Below, one piece after another: positions 9,290 through 16,254 of a DNA stretch of 17,561 bases (position 1 is the first letter of the stretch; each line of letters starts with the position of its first letter). Origin of the DNA: an uncultured Clostridium sp. (lineage in GTDB: Bacteria; Bacillota; Clostridia; TANB77; CAG-508); the NCBI GenBank assembly GCA_945874585.1, contig CAMCHB010000013.1, positions 1-17,561 of the forward strand. Direction: 5' to 3'. Below the pieces are notes generated by a model, which was given only the letters and a program-made list of their open reading frames with translations, was not told the DNA's origin and made no database searches. The position numbers and the translations under genes are program-made.

Positions 9290-9319
9290 ATTATAAAGGA
9301 AAACGTGGGAAAGATGCAA
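9290..9319 (-). promoter_or_regulatory. Predicted promoter of the pseudouridine synthase gene, possibly leaderless
   Basis: Read on the minus strand, TTGCAT (9319-9314) and a perfect TATAAT (9295-9290) are 18 bp apart. A start site about seven bases past the -10 box falls at about 9283, on the first of two tandem ATG codons (9283 and 9280). If used, the mRNA would have no or almost no 5' leader, and the GGAG motif would lie outside the transcript. Confidence 0.5.
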
Positions 9320-9326
9320 GAAAAAG

Positions 9327-9341
9327 TGCAAAATATTTGCA
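9327..9341. promoter_or_regulatory. TGCAAA-N3-TTTGCA palindrome between divergent promoters (possible operator)
   Basis: A perfect inverted repeat with six-base arms and a three-base centre. It lies 7 bp upstream of each -35 box: that of the ylxM promoter (9349) and that of the pseudouridine synthase promoter (ending 9319). A further TTTGCA half-site is at 9381-9386. A role in joint control is possible, but short palindromes of this composition also occur by chance. Confidence 0.25.
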
Positions 9342-9348
9342 AAATCTC

Positions 9349-9377
9349 TTGACAAAGGCACTTAAATAGTGTAAAGT
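9349..9377 (+). promoter_or_regulatory. Predicted sigma-A promoter of the ylxM-ffh-rpsP-khpA-rimM-trmD-rplS operon
   Basis: A perfect TTGACA (9349-9354) is followed after exactly 17 bp by TAAAGT (9372-9377, four of six matches). Expected initiation near 9384 leaves about 25 bases of leader containing AGAGAGG before the ylxM ATG at 9409. No other clear promoter is seen before rplS, so it probably drives all seven genes. Confidence 0.65.
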
Positions 9378-9408
9378 ATATTTGCATTACAAAAGAGAGG
9401 TAAATAAA

Positions 9409-9756
9409 ATGGAGAAAAATGTTGAAATAAGTATATTGTGCGAAATGTATGGTCAACTTTTAACGGAAAAACAATATATTTTTTTAGTGGATTATTACAA
9501 TAATGATTTATCTCTTTCAGAGATTGCAGAAAACGATGGTATTACAAGGCAAGCTGTTAGAGATGTCATAAAAAAGGGGGAGAATAAGCTTTTCGAAATA
9601 GAAGAAAAGCTTGGTTTTATGAAAAAGACAATGCAGCAAAAACAACAAATTGATGTGATATTAACAGAATTGCAAAAAATTAAAGACACTTCTTCTGATA
9701 AAAAAATGAATCGTATTTTGGAAGATGTCAGAAAAAAGCTAAACCATTTAGTTTAG
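9409..9756 (+). CDS. ylxM: YlxM, putative helix-turn-helix protein of the SRP operon
   Basis: Small protein (115 residues) of the UPF0122/YlxM family, encoded next to ffh in many Gram-positives. The N-terminal two-thirds resembles a sigma-70 region 4-like helix-turn-helix: DLSLSEIAENDGITRQAVRD at about 33-52, followed by a basic helix. The C-terminal part (70-115) is helical and lysine-rich. An association with signal recognition particle function has been reported for homologues, but the exact role is not settled. The start is the ATG at 9409, with AGAGAGG eight bases upstream. A TTG 27 bases earlier keeps the frame open, but it lies on the predicted transcription start and has no ribosome binding site. 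ffh begins 18 bp after the stop, consistent with co-transcription from the TTGACA promoter. Confidence 0.92.
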   Translation: MEKNVEISILCEMYGQLLTEKQYIFLVDYYNNDLSLSEIAENDGITRQAVRDVIKKGENKLFEIEEKLGFMKKTMQQKQQIDVILTELQKIKDTSSDKKMNRILEDVRKKLNHLV

Positions 9757-9774
9757 AGGTGGAGGTCCAAAAGT

Positions 9775-11127
9775 ATGGCTTTTGAAGGTTTATCCGAAAG
9801 ATTACAAGGAATTACAAGAAAATTAAGAGGAAAAGCTAGAATCACGGAGTCAGATTTAAAAGAAGTATTACGTGAAGTAAAATTAGCTTTATTAGAAGCT
9901 GATGTGAATTATAAAATTGTGAAAGATTTTATTGCGGTTATCCAAGAAAAGGCTTTAGGACAAGATGTTTTAAAGTCATTAACACCAGGAGAGCAAGTGG
10001 TCAAAATTGTGAAAGACGAATTGATTGAATTGCTCGGTGGAACCGATAGCAAAATCAATTTTACTCCAAATCCTCCAACGATTATTATGTTAGTTGGTTT
10101 ACAAGGATCTGGTAAAACGACAACAGCGGGAAAGCTAGCCAATATGATACGAAAAGAAGGAAAAAAACCTTTGCTTGTGGCATGCGATGTTTATCGACCT
10201 GCTGCTATTAAGCAGTTACAAGTAGTAGGCAAACAATTAGATATACCCGTGTATGCGAATGAAACAACCAAAGATGTTGTAACAATTGCAAAACAAGCAA
10301 AAGAAGAAGCAATTTCAAAATTAAACGATGTCATCTTGATTGATACAGCTGGTCGTTTGCATATTGATGAAAATTTAATGCAAGAATTAAAAAATCTAAA
10401 AGCATCAATCAAACCACATGAAATTCTTTTGGTAGTGGATGCTATGACAGGACAAGATGCTGTTAATGTAGCACAACATTTTAACGATGATCTAGGAATT
10501 GATGGTATCATATTGACAAAATTAGATGGTGACACACGTGGTGGAGCTGCTTTATCTGTTAAAAAGATTACAAATCGCCCAATCAAATACGTAGCCACAG
10601 GGGAAAAATTAAATGCTTTGGAAGTATTCCATCCAGACCGTATGGCTTCTCGTATTTTAGGTATGGGAGATGTGCTTTCTATTATTGAAAGAGCGGAAGA
10701 ATCTTTCAGCGAAGAAGAAGCTAGAAAACTGGAAAAGAAATTGAAAAAAGAGGGATTCGATTTAGACGATTATTTGGCTCAATTGCGACAAATTAAAAAA
10801 ATGGGTTCTTTGTCTTCTATCTTAAAAATGATTCCAGGTATGAGTCAAGTGAAAGATTTAAAAGTTGACGACAAGGAGTTTAACCGTATTGAGGCAATTA
10901 TTTGCTCTATGACAGCAGAAGAAAGAAAGAAACCTAAAATCTTAAACGCAAGTCGAAGAATTCGTATTGCAAAAGGCAGTGGAACAAGCGTACAAGAGGT
11001 CAATAAATTCATGAATTCTTATGAACAAACACAGAAATTGATGAAAAAAATGAAACATGAAAAGAACATCAACAAAATGCTGAAAAGTTTAAACAACGGC
11101 AAATTTGATGATATAAATAAAATTTAG
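9775..11127 (+). CDS. ffh: Signal recognition particle GTPase Ffh (SRP54)
   Basis: Protein subunit of the bacterial signal recognition particle. It binds 4.5S/scRNA and hydrophobic signal sequences emerging from ribosomes and delivers them to FtsY at the membrane. The 450 residues show an N domain (1-~95), a GTPase G domain with P-loop GLQGSGKT (108-115), CDVYRPAAIKQL (137-148), DTAGR (190-194), TKLDGDTRGGA (248-258) and the closing GEKL motif (277-280), and a methionine-rich M domain (about 300-450) carrying the RNA-binding SRRIRIAKGSG segment (393-403). The length matches the family. GAGGTGGAGG precedes the ATG. It is followed 12 bp later by rpsP. No unusual substitutions are seen. ftsY, often next to this block in relatives, is not in the window. 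Confidence 0.99.
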   Translation: MAFEGLSERLQGITRKLRGKARITESDLKEVLREVKLALLEADVNYKIVKDFIAVIQEKALGQDVLKSLTPGEQVVKIVKDELIELLGGTDSKINFTPNPPTIIMLVGLQGSGKTTTAGKLANMIRKEGKKPLLVACDVYRPAAIKQLQVVGKQLDIPVYANETTKDVVTIAKQAKEEAISKLNDVILIDTAGRLHIDENLMQELKNLKASIKPHEILLVVDAMTGQDAVNVAQHFNDDLGIDGIILTKLDGDTRGGAALSVKKITNRPIKYVATGEKLNALEVFHPDRMASRILGMGDVLSIIERAEESFSEEEARKLEKKLKKEGFDLDDYLAQLRQIKKMGSLSSILKMIPGMSQVKDLKVDDKEFNRIEAIICSMTAEERKKPKILNASRRIRIAKGSGTSVQEVNKFMNSYEQTQKLMKKMKHEKNINKMLKSLNNGKFDDINKI

Positions 11128-11139
11128 GGAGGTGATAAC

Positions 11140-11373
11140 ATGGTAAAAATAAGATTAAAAAGAGTTGGAGCAAAAAAAGCCCCTTTCTATCACATTGTAG
11201 TTGCTGATTCTAGATTCCCAAGAGATGGTAGAATTATCGAAAAAATTGGAACTTATAATCCAATGACAGACCCATCAGAAATTCACATCGATAAAGAAAA
11301 AGTAGAAAAATGGATCAAGAATGGTGCAAAACCAACAGATACAGTAAAAGCACTTATCGAAAAAGTAAAATAA
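11140..11373 (+). CDS. rpsP: 30S ribosomal protein bS16
   Basis: Small-subunit protein that binds 16S rRNA early in 30S assembly. At 77 residues it is slightly shorter than the roughly 80-90 common in relatives, with the standard N-terminal MVKIRLKRVGAKKAPFYHIV, the conserved VADSRFPRDGR segment, the GTYNP turn, and the WIKNGAKPTDTV region near the C-terminus. A near-perfect GGGAGGTGATA ribosome binding site, longer than those of its neighbours, precedes the ATG, in keeping with high demand for the protein. It sits between ffh and khpA, the conserved order in Bacillota. Confidence 0.98.
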   Translation: MVKIRLKRVGAKKAPFYHIVVADSRFPRDGRIIEKIGTYNPMTDPSEIHIDKEKVEKWIKNGAKPTDTVKALIEKVK

Positions 11374-11393
11374 ATACAAGGGAGGAAACATAG

Positions 11394-11624
11394 ATGAAGG
11401 ACGTATTAGAAAGTATTATAAAAAATTTGGTATCCGATCAAAACGAAGTATCCATTAACGAAATTCAAGGTGAAAAATCAATTATTTTTGAAGTTAAAGT
11501 AGCAGAAAGTGATATGGGAAAAATTATTGGTAAACAAGGAAGAGTTGCCAAGGCAATTCGTACCATTATGAAAGCACTTGCTTCTAAAGAAGAAAAAAGA
11601 GTTACAATAGAATTTATTGGGTAG
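11394..11624 (+). CDS. khpA: KhpA, KH-domain RNA-binding protein
   Basis: Small RNA-binding protein (76 residues) consisting almost entirely of one KH domain. The GxxG loop is GKQG (46-49) within DMGKIIGKQGRVAKAIRTI, and the sheet-forming end is RVTIEFIG. In studied Gram-positives KhpA pairs with KhpB (Jag/EloR) and affects cell elongation and many transcripts. The start is supported by AGGGAGG about seven bases upstream. The gene lies between rpsP and rimM as in many relatives. Some Bacilli have an extra gene (ylqD) between khpA and rimM, which is absent here: the rimM ATG begins only 5 bp after the khpA stop. Confidence 0.96.
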   Translation: MKDVLESIIKNLVSDQNEVSINEIQGEKSIIFEVKVAESDMGKIIGKQGRVAKAIRTIMKALASKEEKRVTIEFIG

Positions 11625-11629
11625 TATGT

Positions 11630-12136
11630 ATGAAAGAATATTTTGAAATAGGTCAAATTGTTAATACACATGGCTTAAAGGGATATGTAAAAGTAGTTCC
11701 TTATACAGACGATATCCAACGTTTTAGCGAACTAAAAAGAGTTTACATCCGTTATCAAAAGAAGCTTGTGGAATTTGACATTGAAAAAGTAAAGTACTTA
11801 AAAAATATGGTATCTCTTAAATTAGCTGGCATTGAAAATATAAATGAAGCTGAAAAATACAAAGGTTGTTATTTGGTGATCAAACGTGAAGATGCTAGGA
11901 AATTAGAGAAAGATACTTATTTTATTGCAGATTTGATCGGAAGTCGTGTGGTAGATGATCAGGAGAATTTGTTGGGCATCTTAGAAGATATCTATAATAC
12001 AGGTAGTAATGATATTTACGTAGTACAAACCAGTGACGGAAAACAAATTTTAATTCCTGCTATCAAAAGTGCCATCTATGCGATTGATGTTAATCAGAAG
12101 AAGATTGTGGTTAACCAAGATTATGGAAGGAATTGA
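11630..12136 (+). CDS. rimM: Ribosome maturation factor RimM
   Basis: Binds uS19 and helps mature the head of the 30S subunit. At 168 residues it has the normal length: an N-terminal barrel domain beginning FEIGQIVNTHGLKGYVKV (5-22), and a C-terminal PRC-barrel domain (about 95-168) with IADLIGSRVVD and the conserved ILIPAIKSAI segment (140-149). The ATG begins five bases after the khpA stop and only a weak GGG is seen upstream, so translation is probably coupled to khpA. A competing ATG four bases earlier (11626) is out of frame and stops after six codons. The gene ends with TGA, six bases before the trmD start. Confidence 0.97.
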   Translation: MKEYFEIGQIVNTHGLKGYVKVVPYTDDIQRFSELKRVYIRYQKKLVEFDIEKVKYLKNMVSLKLAGIENINEAEKYKGCYLVIKREDARKLEKDTYFIADLIGSRVVDDQENLLGILEDIYNTGSNDIYVVQTSDGKQILIPAIKSAIYAIDVNQKKIVVNQDYGRN

Positions 12137-12142
12137 TCTCAA

Positions 12143-12865
12143 GTGAAAATTCATGTTTTAACTTTGTTTCCAGAGATGTTTACCAGTTTACAATTTAGTA
12201 TTCTGGGAAGAGCTATGGAACAAAATCTTTTACAAATGGATTTTATCAATATGAGGGATTATTCGGAAGACAAGCATAAAAAAGTGGACGATACACCTTA
12301 TGGCGGTGGTGCTGGTATGGTGATTCGACCAGACATTGTTTTTCGTGCTTATTCATCCATTCAAAATCCGGGAAAAGTCATTCATATGTCACCAAGAGGA
12401 AAAGTATTGACGAATCAAATGGCAAAAGATTTCGCAAAGGAAGAGGAATTTACGATTTTATGTGGACATTATGAAGGAATTGATGAAAGAGTAATTGAAG
12501 AAATCGTAGATGAGGAAGTTTCCATTGGTGATTATGTTTTAACGGGTGGAGAATTACCAGCCATGGTTTTGATCGACACAGTTGCAAGATATGTAGAAGG
12601 GGTTATTAACCATGATTCTGTAGAAGAAGAATCTTTTGCAAATGGTTTATTAGAATATCCTCAATATACAAGACCCGAAACTTTTTTGAATAAAAGTGTA
12701 CCAAAAATTTTATTAAGCGGTCATCATGCCAATATTAAGAAGTGGAGAAGACAAGAGTCTTTAAAGATCACACTGAAAAATAGGCCTGATTTACTGCAAG
12801 CATTTCCCTTATCTGATGATGATAAGAAATATTTAGAAGAATTAAGAAAGGCAAATAAAAGTTAG
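12143..12865 (+). CDS. trmD: tRNA (guanine-N1-)-methyltransferase TrmD
   Basis: SAM-dependent SPOUT-class enzyme that methylates G37 next to the anticodon, preventing +1 frameshifting; it acts as a dimer. The 240-residue protein shows the trefoil-knot signature motifs: PYGGGAGMV (52-60), MSPRGK (82-87), CGHYEGIDERV (107-117), SIGDYVLTGGELPAM (127-141), then EYPQYTRP (171-178) and HHANIKKWRRQESL (194-207) in the C-terminal tRNA-binding domain. The start codon is GTG, with AAGGA 11 bases upstream, a loose spacing that fits translational coupling to rimM six bases before. The rimM-trmD order is conserved across bacteria. Confidence 0.98.
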   Translation: MKIHVLTLFPEMFTSLQFSILGRAMEQNLLQMDFINMRDYSEDKHKKVDDTPYGGGAGMVIRPDIVFRAYSSIQNPGKVIHMSPRGKVLTNQMAKDFAKEEEFTILCGHYEGIDERVIEEIVDEEVSIGDYVLTGGELPAMVLIDTVARYVEGVINHDSVEEESFANGLLEYPQYTRPETFLNKSVPKILLSGHHANIKKWRRQESLKITLKNRPDLLQAFPLSDDDKKYLEELRKANKS

Positions 12866-12890
12866 TTTTATTTGGAAGGAGGAAATAAGA

Positions 12891-13343
12891 ATGGACATTA
12901 TTAAGTCTATTGAACACGAACAGTTAAAAGACAAGATCCCTTACTTAAAAGTAGGAGATACTGTTAGAGTTCATGTTCGTATCAAAGAAGGAAACAGAGA
13001 AAGAATTCAGGTTTTCGAAGGAATTATTATTAAAAAACAAGGTGGAGGAGTAAACGAAACATTTACAGTTAGAAGAATTTCTTATGGTGTTGGTGTTGAA
13101 AAGACATTTTTAATCCATGCTCCATCTACTGAAAAAGTGGAAGTAATTCGTGTTGGTAAAGCAAGAAGAGCAAAACTTTATTATTTAAGAGATAGAGTTG
13201 GTAAAGCTGCTAAGACCAAAGAAAAGGTTGGAGCAAGAATTGAAACCAAGGAAATCGTTTTAAAAGAAAAGAAAGCTGAAGTAAAAGAAGAACCTGCAAA
13301 AGAAGCAGTAAAAGAAGAGCCAGCTAAAAGCGAAGAAAAATAA
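12891..13343 (+). CDS. rplS: 50S ribosomal protein bL19 with a charged C-terminal extension
   Basis: Large-subunit protein at the interface with the 30S subunit. Residues 1 to about 113 form an ordinary bL19, with VGDTVRVHVRIKEGNRERIQ, FEGIIIKKQGGG, FTVRRISYGVGVEKTF and the basic KARRAKLYYLRDRVGKAAK end. A further 37 or so residues follow, dominated by lysine, glutamate and alanine and containing a nine-residue repeat (VKEEPAKEA, then VKEEPAKSE). The usual length is about 115, so the tail is an add-on and probably disordered. AAGGAGG lies eight bases before the ATG. It is the last gene of the operon, and a terminator follows the stop by 6 bp. There is no room for a separate L19 leader between trmD and rplS (25 bp). 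Confidence 0.97.
   Translation: MDIIKSIEHEQLKDKIPYLKVGDTVRVHVRIKEGNRERIQVFEGIIIKKQGGGVNETFTVRRISYGVGVEKTFLIHAPSTEKVEVIRVGKARRAKLYYLRDRVGKAAKTKEKVGARIETKEIVLKEKKAEVKEEPAKEAVKEEPAKSEEK
13281..13328 (+). repeat. In-frame 27-bp direct repeat in the rplS tail
   Basis: Two near-identical copies begin at 13281 and 13308, a period of 27 bases or nine residues, encoding VKEEPAK each time. Differences are at third codon positions, so the protein repeat is better kept than the DNA. Confidence 0.75.
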
Positions 13344-13387
13344 AAAAAACCTATTCTGAAGAATGATTCAGAATAGGCTTTTTTTTT
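13342..13387. terminator. Bidirectional intrinsic terminator between rplS and the convergent Lon-like gene
   Basis: A perfect 11-bp inverted repeat (13350-13360 with 13367-13377) has a six-base loop. It is flanked by eight A on the left (13342-13349) and nine T on the right (13379-13387), so it works as a U-tract terminator in both directions. It fills the 42-bp gap between the two convergent stop codons. Confidence 0.93.
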
Positions 13388-15779
13388 ATTCAAATTTTGC
13401 ACTTTGTTCTGCATATTTTTTTAATTTTTCATATACGAGATAGTTAATGGTTCCAGCAGGGAAAGTTCCATCTTTTGCTTTCTTACCAGCTGGTACACCG
13501 GTTAGTAATTCAATTCCTTCGTCCAAATTATGAATAGCATAGATATGGAAATCTCCTTTTTTGACAGAGTCAATAATTTCGTCAGATAGATGAAGATTAC
13601 GTACATTTTGAACAGGGATAATAACACCGTGCTTTTTATTAAATCCACGCATCTTACAGATTTGATAGAAACCTTCAATTTTTTCGTTGACACCGCCGAT
13701 TGGTTGAATTTCGCCTTTTTGATTAACAGATCCTGTAACAGCTAGTGATTGGTTAATTGGAATGCCTGACAAACTTGAAAGTAGGGCATAGGCTTCTGTG
13801 CTTGAAGCACTGTCGCCATCAACACCATTGTATAATTGCTCAAAACACAAGCTAGCAGTTAGGGAAAGAGGAAAGTCTTGTGCAAAGGTTTGACCTAAGT
13901 AACCAGTTAAAATAAGGACACCCTTTGAATGAGAAGGGCCAGAAATTTCAACTTCTCTTTCGATATTAGTTACACCAGATTTTCCGATATAAGTATTGGC
14001 TGTTATTTTAGATGGCTTTCCAAAAGAATAGTCACCAATTGTCAAAATGGTTAATCCATTGATTTGACCAACAGCATAGCCATCAGTAGGAATCAATAAG
14101 GTATTTTCTTGTATCATTTCTAAATAGCGAGAATCGTATTTTTTGATTCTCTCAATACGTTGATCCAAAGCTTTTTGTACAAATTCTTTTGTAATGACTT
14201 TCTTTTTGGCCATTTTAGCCCATGTAGAAGACTCGGCAACAATTTGACTAATCTCATTAAATTTAGTTGATAATTTGTCTTTGTCGTCGGTTAGACGAGA
14301 GGCAAATTCAACGATTTTTGCCATAGCTTCACGATCCAAATCAAGGATCTCTGTACTTTTGCAATAGTTTCCAACAAATTGTGATAGCTTTTGAATGTTT
14401 TCTTCTGTTTTTGGTGCATCTTCTTCAAATTCTACTTTAATCTTAAATAATTTACTGAAATCTTCATCTAAAGATAATAGGGTATAGTAAATATTAGCAT
14501 CTCCCACTAAAACCACTTTAATATTTAAAGGAATAGATTCTGGCTTTAAGGATACCAAAACCATAGAAGAACGTTGATCAACAGCGTTTTCAATATTTAA
14601 TTGTTTTACACTTAAGGCTTTTTTAAGTGCTTCATAGCAAGCTGGATTATTGATCAAATCTTTGGCTTGGAAAATAATATAACCACCATTGGCTTGATGA
14701 AGTAGACCAGGCTTTAACATGGTATAGTCTGTTTTTAAAACACCATATTGATTTTCATACTCTAACTTTCCAAAGATATTGTTATAAGAATAGTTGCTAT
14801 CCATGATAACAGGTGCACCTTCCAATTTGCTATTATCAACAAATAGGTTGACTTTGTAATTAGTCCATGGAGCTTTTACTTCTTGATGAGGCATAGTTGG
14901 TTGTTTGTTAGCTTTTTCATTTGGGTTATCATGGGTAAAGACATCGATATTTTTTAAAATATCTTTTTTGATATTCTCTAAGAATTTATTGATTTTCTTA
15001 TTTCTCTTAAATGTATTTTTAACAGTATTTATGTGAAGATTGATGGTTAATAATGCAATATTAGATTGCCATTCTTCAATTTTTTTATCGGCTTCTTTTT
15101 CAATTGCTTTGATTTCGTTAATTGCTTGATAAATTTGCTCTTGTACGATATTGGATTTATCTTCAAATTCTTTTTTTACCGCTTCATCCAATTGATTAAA
15201 TTCTTCTTCTTCAATGGTTTTACCATTCAACACAGGCATCATATAAATACCATTTTGCGCTGTTTTTACTTGGAAACCATGCTTAATAGATTTTTCATTT
15301 AATTTTTCTAGTAATTGGGTACGTTTGGCTTCAAATTCTTGACGAATCATTTGTTTTTCTTTTTCAAAATCCTCATTATCAAAGGTACGTTTAATATCAG
15401 CACGGACATCATCGATAAAATCATCCATTGTCTTTTTAAACAATTTTCCTTGACCAGCAGGGAAAGAGACAGCAACTGGTTCATTTGGATTATCAAAATT
15501 GTAAATATAGCACCAGTCGTTTGGCACTTTTTTCTTTTTGGAAACTTGATCTAAATATCGTTTGGTAAACATGGTTTTGCCAACACCAGTAGGTCCTTCC
15601 ACAAAAATATTATAACCTTTGACTTCTACCTGTACGCCAAATTGCAAAGCATTGATACCTCGATCTTGACCGTATATGGTATTGTACTTTTTAATATCTG
15701 CTGTTGTTTCAAATTGAAACATGTTAGGATTGCAGATATCTTTTAATTGTTTGTAGTTTAGTTCTAATGAATTTTTCAT
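13386..15779 (-). CDS. Lon-like ATP-dependent protease (AAA_32 plus Lon proteolytic domain)
   Basis: A 797-residue protein of the Lon-related family with an AAA_32-type ATPase region. An N-terminal AAA+ part has Walker A GPTGVGKT (62-69). A long charged helical insertion, probably coiled coil, spans about 115-280. The second half of the ATPase module follows, with HQANGGYIIFQAKDL (361-375) where the usual DE of Walker B is not seen. A helical lid comes next (about 460-560). The C-terminal Lon peptidase domain (about 565-765) has the catalytic dyad S657 in DGDSASSTEA and K700 in GGVNEKIEG. It lacks the N-terminal substrate domain of classical LonA. AAAGGAGG precedes the ATG. It is the last gene of a minus-strand operon after rimI (22-bp gap). 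Substrates are unknown; no membrane segment is obvious, which argues against archaeal-type LonB. Confidence 0.9.
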   Translation of the reverse strand: MKNSLELNYKQLKDICNPNMFQFETTADIKKYNTIYGQDRGINALQFGVQVEVKGYNIFVEGPTGVGKTMFTKRYLDQVSKKKKVPNDWCYIYNFDNPNEPVAVSFPAGQGKLFKKTMDDFIDDVRADIKRTFDNEDFEKEKQMIRQEFEAKRTQLLEKLNEKSIKHGFQVKTAQNGIYMMPVLNGKTIEEEEFNQLDEAVKKEFEDKSNIVQEQIYQAINEIKAIEKEADKKIEEWQSNIALLTINLHINTVKNTFKRNKKINKFLENIKKDILKNIDVFTHDNPNEKANKQPTMPHQEVKAPWTNYKVNLFVDNSKLEGAPVIMDSNYSYNNIFGKLEYENQYGVLKTDYTMLKPGLLHQANGGYIIFQAKDLINNPACYEALKKALSVKQLNIENAVDQRSSMVLVSLKPESIPLNIKVVLVGDANIYYTLLSLDEDFSKLFKIKVEFEEDAPKTEENIQKLSQFVGNYCKSTEILDLDREAMAKIVEFASRLTDDKDKLSTKFNEISQIVAESSTWAKMAKKKVITKEFVQKALDQRIERIKKYDSRYLEMIQENTLLIPTDGYAVGQINGLTILTIGDYSFGKPSKITANTYIGKSGVTNIEREVEISGPSHSKGVLILTGYLGQTFAQDFPLSLTASLCFEQLYNGVDGDSASSTEAYALLSSLSGIPINQSLAVTGSVNQKGEIQPIGGVNEKIEGFYQICKMRGFNKKHGVIIPVQNVRNLHLSDEIIDSVKKGDFHIYAIHNLDEGIELLTGVPAGKKAKDGTFPAGTINYLVYEKLKKYAEQSAKFE

Positions 15780-15801
15780 TCGTTTTCCTCCTTTAATTTA
15801 T

Positions 15802-16254
15802 CTATTTATGATAATAGTGTGTCATAATAATAGCATTTTCTCCTATATTGTAATAATTTTTTCGTATGCCTAAATTTTGAAATCCGTATTTGGTATATAA
15901 ACCGATTGCTGCTTTATTTTTTTCACTTACTTCTAAGGTAATGGATTGAATATCCTTCATTTTTTTGCCTTCTTCTATAAGATGCTCTAATAAGGCACTT
16001 CCTATACCGTGTTGTCGTTCACTTTTTCGAACCACAATATTGGTAATGTGAACATCATCTACAGCTTTCCAAATACCAGCAAATCCAACAATTTTATCGC
16101 CTTGTTTTGCCACATAATAATGAGAGTTTTTGTTTTGTAATTCTTCCTTCAAAATATGTTCATTCCAAAAATCATCAAATTCTATTTTTAGGACCGGGGC
16201 AATTTGATTGAAATCTTCCAAAGTCATAGGGGAGATCACCCATTTATTTTCCAC
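15802..16254 (-). CDS. rimI: GNAT N-acetyltransferase, RimI-like
   Basis: Acetyl-CoA-dependent acetyltransferase of 150 residues; the namesake acetylates the N-terminal alanine of ribosomal protein bS18. The GNAT core is visible: the strand-turn segment ITNIVVRKSERQHGIGSALL (70-89) with the acetyl-CoA pyrophosphate motif RQHGIG (80-85), then LEVSEKNKAAIGLYTKYGF (107-125) with the conserved tyrosine Y120. The start is GTG at 16254, inside the end of tsaB (11-base overlap), with AAGGA five bases upstream within tsaB. This overlap and the tsaE-tsaB-rimI order, common in bacteria, support the RimI label. Without genetics, another protein N-terminus or a small-molecule substrate cannot be excluded. 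Confidence 0.88.
   Translation of the reverse strand: MENKWVISPMTLEDFNQIAPVLKIEFDDFWNEHILKEELQNKNSHYYVAKQGDKIVGFAGIWKAVDDVHITNIVVRKSERQHGIGSALLEHLIEEGKKMKDIQSITLEVSEKNKAAIGLYTKYGFQNLGIRKNYYNIGENAIIMTHYYHK

Noticed and set aside
9281..9361. 27-codon N-terminal extension of the pseudouridine synthase open frame
   Set aside because: It overlaps both divergent promoters, has no ribosome binding site at 9361, and reads as a hydrophobic stretch with no family similarity; the S4 domain begins after the ATG at 9280.
9382..9408. Upstream TTG start for ylxM
   Set aside because: It lies at the predicted transcription start with no ribosome site, whereas the ATG at 9409 has AGAGAGG at normal spacing and gives the usual family start.
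10191..10598. 135-codon minus-strand open frame inside ffh
   Set aside because: It is antisense to the conserved GTPase domain and has no translation signals.
12866..12890. L19 leader RNA upstream of rplS
   Set aside because: Only 25 bases separate trmD and rplS, filled by the ribosome binding site; there is no room for the structured leader.
15066..15554. Two plus-strand open frames rich in phenylalanine, antisense to the Lon-like gene
   Set aside because: Their composition is the complement of the lysine/glutamate-rich helical insertion; there is no ribosome site and no terminator or promoter to match.
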